Source of the DNA: Prevotellaceae bacterium UBA1786 | GTDB taxonomy: Bacteria; Bacteroidota; Bacteroidia; Bacteroidales; Bacteroidaceae | DNA: 6,530 bases | Direction: 5' to 3' | Assembly: GCA_002314525.1 (NCBI GenBank) | Contig: DCGE01000025.1 | Span: 2,175-8,704 of the forward strand | Part shown: piece by piece, positions 6,001 to 6,530 of the stretch | Numbering within the stretch: the stretch's first letter is position 1 | How the letters are laid out: each line of letters starts with the position of its first letter | Notes under the pieces: generated by a model | What the model saw: only the letters and a program-made list of their open reading frames with translations | The model's database searches: none | What the model was told of the DNA's origin: nothing | Position numbers and translations under genes: made by a program

Positions 6001-6530
6001 CCTTCTGTTCACTGGCAGGAACCAACTGATAAGGATAAGGATTGAGGAGTTTCAGACGCAGGATGACCCTGTGAGTGTCGTCCCAGTCAGAAGCCTTGCT
6101 GACACGGATGGTATCGACCTGAGGCAGTACGTTGGTCAGCAGTGCCTTCCAGGTCTTAGTGAACGGCTTGGTGTCGCCCCAGAGGCTGTTAGGTGTCGTT
6201 CGTGCCACCTTATAATATATATACCGTGCAGGGTATTTGTATGCCGTGAGTATCGTCTTTGCCTGACCTTTGAGGTCCCAGTCGTCGAAGGCACTCTTCG
6301 TATCATCGAACTTCACGCTCGTGGTCTTGCCCTCAGGTGACTCGTCGCGAAATGAGTACCATCCCCAAAGGGTGTCCTTCTCGGTCGTCTGGCTCGTGTA
6401 GCCTGAGAGGGCAAACGAACTGATGCTTGTGGCATCGGAGTAGTCAGACTGGTAGGCGCGGAAGACCTCGAACTGGTCCTCGGCTATGATGTCCTTGTCT
6501 TCCGGATAGGCGATGGCCCACTTCAGTGAG
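1..6530 (-). CDS. Giant multidomain LamG-containing surface or secreted protein (internal fragment, both ends outside window)
   Basis: Seen: one minus-strand frame is open from 6529 to 2, giving 2,176 codons without a stop, and the translation reads as a coherent chain of recognisable modules throughout. The first base of the reverse strand and the last one belong to split codons. No start codon, ribosome binding site or signal peptide can be assigned because the true N-terminus lies beyond 6530. Module order is three FnIII-like, three carboxypeptidase-regulatory-like, a beta-rich stretch, a large unassigned core, one FnIII-like, one Ig-like and two LamG-like. Known: such strings of beta-sandwich modules are typical of exported bacterial proteins. 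In Bacteroidota, giant LamG-bearing proteins often use the type IX secretion system with a C-terminal sorting domain; none is visible here because the C-terminus is cut off. Inferred role: adhesion, matrix formation or glycan binding at the cell surface. No catalytic site was recognised. The reading frame is close to certain; the function is not. Confidence 0.95.
2..118 (-). other. Start of a further C-terminal segment (residues 2138-2176, cut off)
   Basis: After the second LamG module the protein continues with SMYVAFSPYNNVIVPATGKI and reaches VDETKVTPDQN at the window edge. It is too short to assign. It could be the beginning of another Ig-like module or of a linker to a C-terminal sorting signal. 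In Bacteroidota a type IX secretion C-terminal domain would be expected at the very end of the gene, but none is visible. Confidence 0.3.
119..679 (-). other. LamG/concanavalin-like module 2 (residues 1951-2137)
   Basis: It begins at YSLRADKSPIRLTSKAELKF, followed by DYSLSFWFRADD (the tryptophan expected by the family is present here), TLFSAGDD, STWHNVCIAVNR, LNVASLFIDGDM and GNFDNISLWNIAL at 2093-2105. The W-H-N-V-x-x-x-V and L-F-I-D-G pair are typical LamG core strands. It is a diverged second copy of module 1: both end in a G-x-x-(G/D)-(D/N)-(V/I)-x-L-W-N-x-A-L stretch, but the copies otherwise share little. It ends near EPELAVNMNFEQDLTN, in the place where module 1 has the YWPM strand. 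Two tandem modules suggest a two-lobed ligand-binding head. Confidence 0.8.
722..1333 (-). other. LamG/concanavalin-like module 1 (residues 1733-1936)
   Basis: It begins with SYLYFPGNDTQLAIS, the usual first strand of a LamG jellyroll, followed by HDFTMEAMVKVEG at 1756-1768, where families generally have F-T-x-E-A-W-V. It continues with the strands HVAMTYTAEDNLVRFYVDD (the T-Y-x-x-x-x-x-x-x-F-Y-V-D-G/D hallmark) and KGSIGDVRLWNKALTTSEV at 1882-1900, then ends with NLIGYWPMIETDGD. All the main LamG landmarks are present and in order. LamG domains bind glycans, glycoproteins or other proteins, often with Ca2+. No strict Ca-binding residues can be assigned from sequence alone. A methionine (M1763) stands where W is usual. 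Confidence 0.8.
1334..1498 (-). other. Short bacterial Ig-like module preceding LamG (residues 1678-1732)
   Basis: It begins RRPDVFGIPKPADGILNFDD, followed by VISLPFSEGIAYNYLDETVN. The pattern R-P-x-V-x-x-x-x-P-x-D-G-x-L with an F-S-E-G-I strand is very like the start of bacterial Ig-like domains of the SbsA/Big_5 type (P-x-x-G-x-x-x-V-x-x-x-x-x-x-x-x-F-S-E-x-V). Only about 55 residues are present before the LamG strand, so it is a shortened copy or its last strands are merged into the linker. It acts as a hinge between the core and the LamG pair. Confidence 0.55.
1499..1861 (-). other. FnIII-like module 4 (residues 1557-1677)
   Basis: After the core, the strand pattern is typical of FnIII: YYIPVQIDGFS, then YDNFDHIELQYKKK, SEDQWVNLCSYYAD, and ending with MKYDLRAVSFCRLGNG followed by SNVVSGTKD. 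The Y-x-L-R-A-V-S strand and the S-N-V-V-x-G-T end are classic final strands of FnIII domains in extracellular proteins. The two cysteines (in NLCSYY and SFCRLG) could pair after export. The module leads straight into the following Ig-like unit. Confidence 0.6.
1862..2380 (-). other. Core region, C-terminal sandwich (residues 1384-1556)
   Basis: It starts RGGATRNPWIDADSTFFY and runs into a clear beta-sandwich pattern. Landmarks are NPVINNQPQDEAAVFKIRLA at the start, TLYLNIDERSNTDGAKISID in the middle, then GESTEKTIEVARGG, YEDLKLQFTDDPDY and ISVYYVPTSSPVNI, closing at MPADNWLMN. The order (strand, Asn- and Asp-rich turn, D-G-A-x-I-x-I-D-G, strand with GES-T-x-K-T-I-x-V, E-D-L-K-L-x-F) is that of an Ig-like or COG1470/NPCBM-associated type of extracellular sandwich. 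In relatives I recall, this module regularly accompanies the D-P-x-G block upstream, so the two are probably parts of one conserved core. Confidence 0.45.
2381..2683 (-). other. Core region, strand segment after the linker (residues 1283-1383)
   Basis: It begins GILFSLSLVGGNDKSATNQF and continues with a stretch rich in Thr, Asn and Ser (AGSGYHLSTTDNSTIDMDVY). A more charged, partly helical part follows (NTITAFEKGEAVEGLKKTFG), then HNYVFVQ. The alternating small-hydrophobic pattern in GILFSLSLVGG resembles the Gly/Ala-rich segment at 978-1011, suggesting that the two may pair as neighbouring strands of the same domain. The DNA at 2461-2520 is AT-rich for this gene (22 G+C of 60 by hand count). 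No family assigned. Confidence 0.35.
2684..2779 (-). repeat. Gly/Ser/Gln/Thr-rich low-complexity linker with a run of six Thr (residues 1251-1282)
   Basis: The residues read SGGSGANQQPSGQ, then six consecutive threonines (2740-2723, codons ACT and ACA with one ACG), then DKNGKEKTETHGW. The composition is that of a flexible, solvent-exposed loop lying between two strands of the core (YRVLSLNGPKYTI before it, WGILFSLSLVGG after it). The Thr/Ser/Gly-rich part may be a site of O-glycosylation in Bacteroidota, but I see no decisive motif. The codons vary rather than repeat exactly, so this is not a simple DNA microsatellite. Confidence 0.65.
2915..3181 (-). other. Probable helical segment of the core (residues 1117-1205)
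   Basis: The sequence changes from strand-like to helix-like here. YSQKHILGTLIPELEKQRD is followed by MVFRKVADFATAEKLSKA and, after a short turn with YYYKDGDNYKAV, by SLYNDRIRGWQNLIRENDSI. Spacing of Leu, Ile, Val and Phe with Lys, Arg, Glu and Asp between them suggests two or three amphipathic helices, possibly packing together as a hairpin. This is the only extended helical region in a protein otherwise made of strands, which suggests a specific function within the core rather than a spacer role. No nucleotide-binding or catalytic motif is present. Confidence 0.45.
3182..3694 (-). other. Core region, first half: DPYGSGSYA motif and following beta segments (residues 946-1116)
   Basis: This starts with DPYGSGSYAFREKGTTYKW at residues 946-964, a distinctive turn followed by an aromatic- and Gly-rich stretch. 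It then has a Gly/Ala-rich hydrophobic segment (978-1011) and a second recognisable block, GEYTFTANERIATSSDPHDV at residues 1022-1041, followed by GAMADVYIG. I recall paired blocks of this kind (a D-P-x-G-x-x-S-Y-A block, then T-S-x-D-P ... A-D-V-Y/F) from other very large extracellular proteins. I know of no assigned biochemical function for them and could not search. The stretch ends with a Lys/Asp-rich loop (SKGKDKDGKD) and the Gly-rich GEGAGFSDGGSAMFI. This is inferred to be an autonomous domain shared with the downstream half at 2914-1862. Confidence 0.4.
3497..3598 (-). other. Gly/Ala-rich hydrophobic segment in the core (residues 978-1011)
   Basis: Thirty-four residues beginning MSLSAGFAYAYSLGFLLQ are markedly less charged than the rest of the protein. 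There is no charged residue between M978 and D1008, whereas neighbouring stretches carry a charge every few residues. Gly, Ala, Tyr, Phe and Leu dominate. The codons also differ: TTA is used three times and CAA once, although the gene otherwise prefers CTC, CTG and CAG. It could be a buried beta-hairpin, an amphipathic strand pair or, less likely, a membrane-associating segment. It is not a convincing transmembrane helix because of its Gly, Ser, Asn and Pro content. Confidence 0.55.
3695..4345 (-). other. Beta-rich stretch leading to the core, no family assigned (residues 729-945)
   Basis: About 217 residues follow the third regulatory-like module. Short strand-like segments alternate with charged turns: APVTVTLSQRG, HKIDVAWTDEKTKKPVYAFN, QTYGFTVKVQEEFKYNNN, KKVVLVNG, DALVHVRAMVEIDGRKYESD. 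The pattern fits two or three Ig-like or similar sandwiches, one of them around QTYGFTVKVQEEF and another around ALVHVRAMVEIDG. It ends with FVAGALTSDPKLIDIIR immediately before the core motif. No catalytic motif or transmembrane segment is visible. Confidence 0.4.
4346..4714 (-). other. Carboxypeptidase-regulatory-like beta module 3 with insertion (residues 606-728)
   Basis: It opens at DSTTIRLVGRVAGG, with the usual G-R-V strand, and continues with GAKPIGFGVTENIIGDSITL. After an insertion holding many Arg, Lys and Glu, it ends with the family-like turn HKTGEFCLDLVPAKYKISQI and the strand FAEGYSTLYG. The arrangement VGRVAGG-(long insertion)-TGEF-Y-K-I-x-Q-I-x-A-x-G-Y looks like a conserved unit that I recall from very large Bacteroidota proteins; that recollection has not been checked by a search. 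Confidence 0.6.
4805..4984 (-). other. Carboxypeptidase-regulatory-like beta module 2 (residues 516-575)
   Basis: It starts at FSGRILYANSTVPVSDMQFT, with the first strand followed by the V-x-x-x-x-V/F-x-V strand. It then has TDSKGNFNFTLP at residues 550-561, the clearest match in the window to the T-D-x-x-G-x-F/Y-x-F/L turn of the family. The strand MKIKASKAGH ends it. It is compact (about 60 residues), shorter than module 1, which has an insertion between the first strands. The role is expected to be structural. Confidence 0.7.
5000..5353 (-). other. Carboxypeptidase-regulatory-like beta module 1 (residues 393-510)
   Basis: It opens with TGSISGRVQMANG, a typical G-x-V/I-x-G-x-V first strand, followed by AKVRISLY and then VNSDGSYSVEGL at residues 452-463. 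The last is the characteristic turn (D-G-S-Y) of carboxypeptidase-D regulatory-like and related prealbumin-like folds. The final strands include YEVQAIMGG. In this fold the domain is structural, acting as a spacer or stabiliser. Two further copies of this type follow, so this is a tandem series, although the copies are strongly diverged. Confidence 0.65.
5354..5656 (-). other. FnIII-like module 3 (residues 292-392)
   Basis: It begins PKIHDFTATKGDEYGIKLSW, the clearest FnIII start in the window: proline-led linker, first strand, then the L-x-W strand. It continues with the strand ADYKLVRKLF and ends with the strand YEFDLKTTVTF before the next module at TGSISGRV. The length of about 100 residues fits a standard FnIII. 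It is the last of three consecutive modules of this kind and passes directly into the carboxypeptidase-regulatory-like series. No binding residues are recognisable. Confidence 0.6.
5657..6124 (-). other. FnIII-like module 2 with helical insertion (residues 136-291)
   Basis: It starts at PQVDTIRVSKASDWDD, continues with the strand RVILRLKLLN, and ends with the strand THYYYEAYVDA and the tail CFSTVM. At about 156 residues it is longer than the roughly 90-100 of a standard FnIII. The extra length includes a charged, probably helical insertion (SEQKAVREEAERQGF) and the strand AKIIIKRSS. Two cysteines (in YPICSN and NCFSTV) lie close together and could pair if the protein is exported. This could also be two small sandwiches rather than one. 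Confidence 0.5.
6125..6529 (-). other. FnIII-like module 1 (residues 1-135, N-terminally cut)
   Basis: The visible part opens with SLKWAIAYPEDKD followed by FEVFRAY, which matches the usual FnIII pattern of a Trp-bearing strand followed by a strand with a Tyr/Arg pattern. It closes with a strand ending in YIYYKVARTT, the typical last-strand pattern with alternating Tyr. The region between carries an acidic loop (DTKSAFDDWD). The module begins before the window, so its true length is unknown. Its likely role is a spacer or a binding surface. The assignment rests on strand pattern alone and could be another Ig-like fold. Confidence 0.55.

Noticed and set aside
6210..6225. TATAAT-like AT-rich string
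   Set aside because: It encodes the Tyr-rich last strand of FnIII-like module 1 (RYIYYK). There is no matching upstream element or downstream start site.
5774..6340. Plus-strand open frame of 188 codons
   Set aside because: It lies entirely opposite the coherent FnIII-like coding sequence, has no recognisable domain or ribosome binding site, and long antisense frames are expected opposite genes with this codon usage.

Overview
The whole window lies inside one very large protein-coding gene on the minus strand. Reading the reverse complement from position 6529 down to position 2 gives 2,176 consecutive codons with no stop. Neither the start codon nor the stop codon is in the window, so both ends of the protein are missing. 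No intergenic DNA, RNA gene, promoter, terminator, mobile element or CRISPR array is visible. Residue numbers below count from the first complete codon in the window, not from the true start.

The composition (about half G+C by hand counts of sample lines) and the protein style (rich in Asp, Lys, Tyr, Asn and Thr, built of beta-sandwich modules) suggest a member of the Bacteroidota, plausibly a Bacteroidales or Prevotella-like organism. This is inferred from style alone; there is no marker gene.

From N- to C-terminus (high to low coordinates), the layout is as follows. Three fibronectin type III-like modules (6529-5354) are followed by three carboxypeptidase-regulatory-like beta modules (5353-4346) and a beta-rich stretch (4345-3695). 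Next comes a long central core (3694-1862), with a motif beginning DPYGSGSYA, a helical segment, a Gly/Ser/Thr-rich linker and a second beta-rich half. The C-terminal part has a fibronectin-like module (1861-1499), a short Ig-like module (1498-1334), two LamG/concanavalin-like modules (1333-722 and 679-119) and the beginning of a further segment that leaves the window.

This is the organisation of a secreted or cell-surface protein. The repeated sandwiches would act as a stalk or scaffold and the LamG modules as likely glycan- or protein-binding heads. An adhesin or matrix-like role is the best guess. The central core is the part with no assigned activity and is the best candidate for something undescribed.
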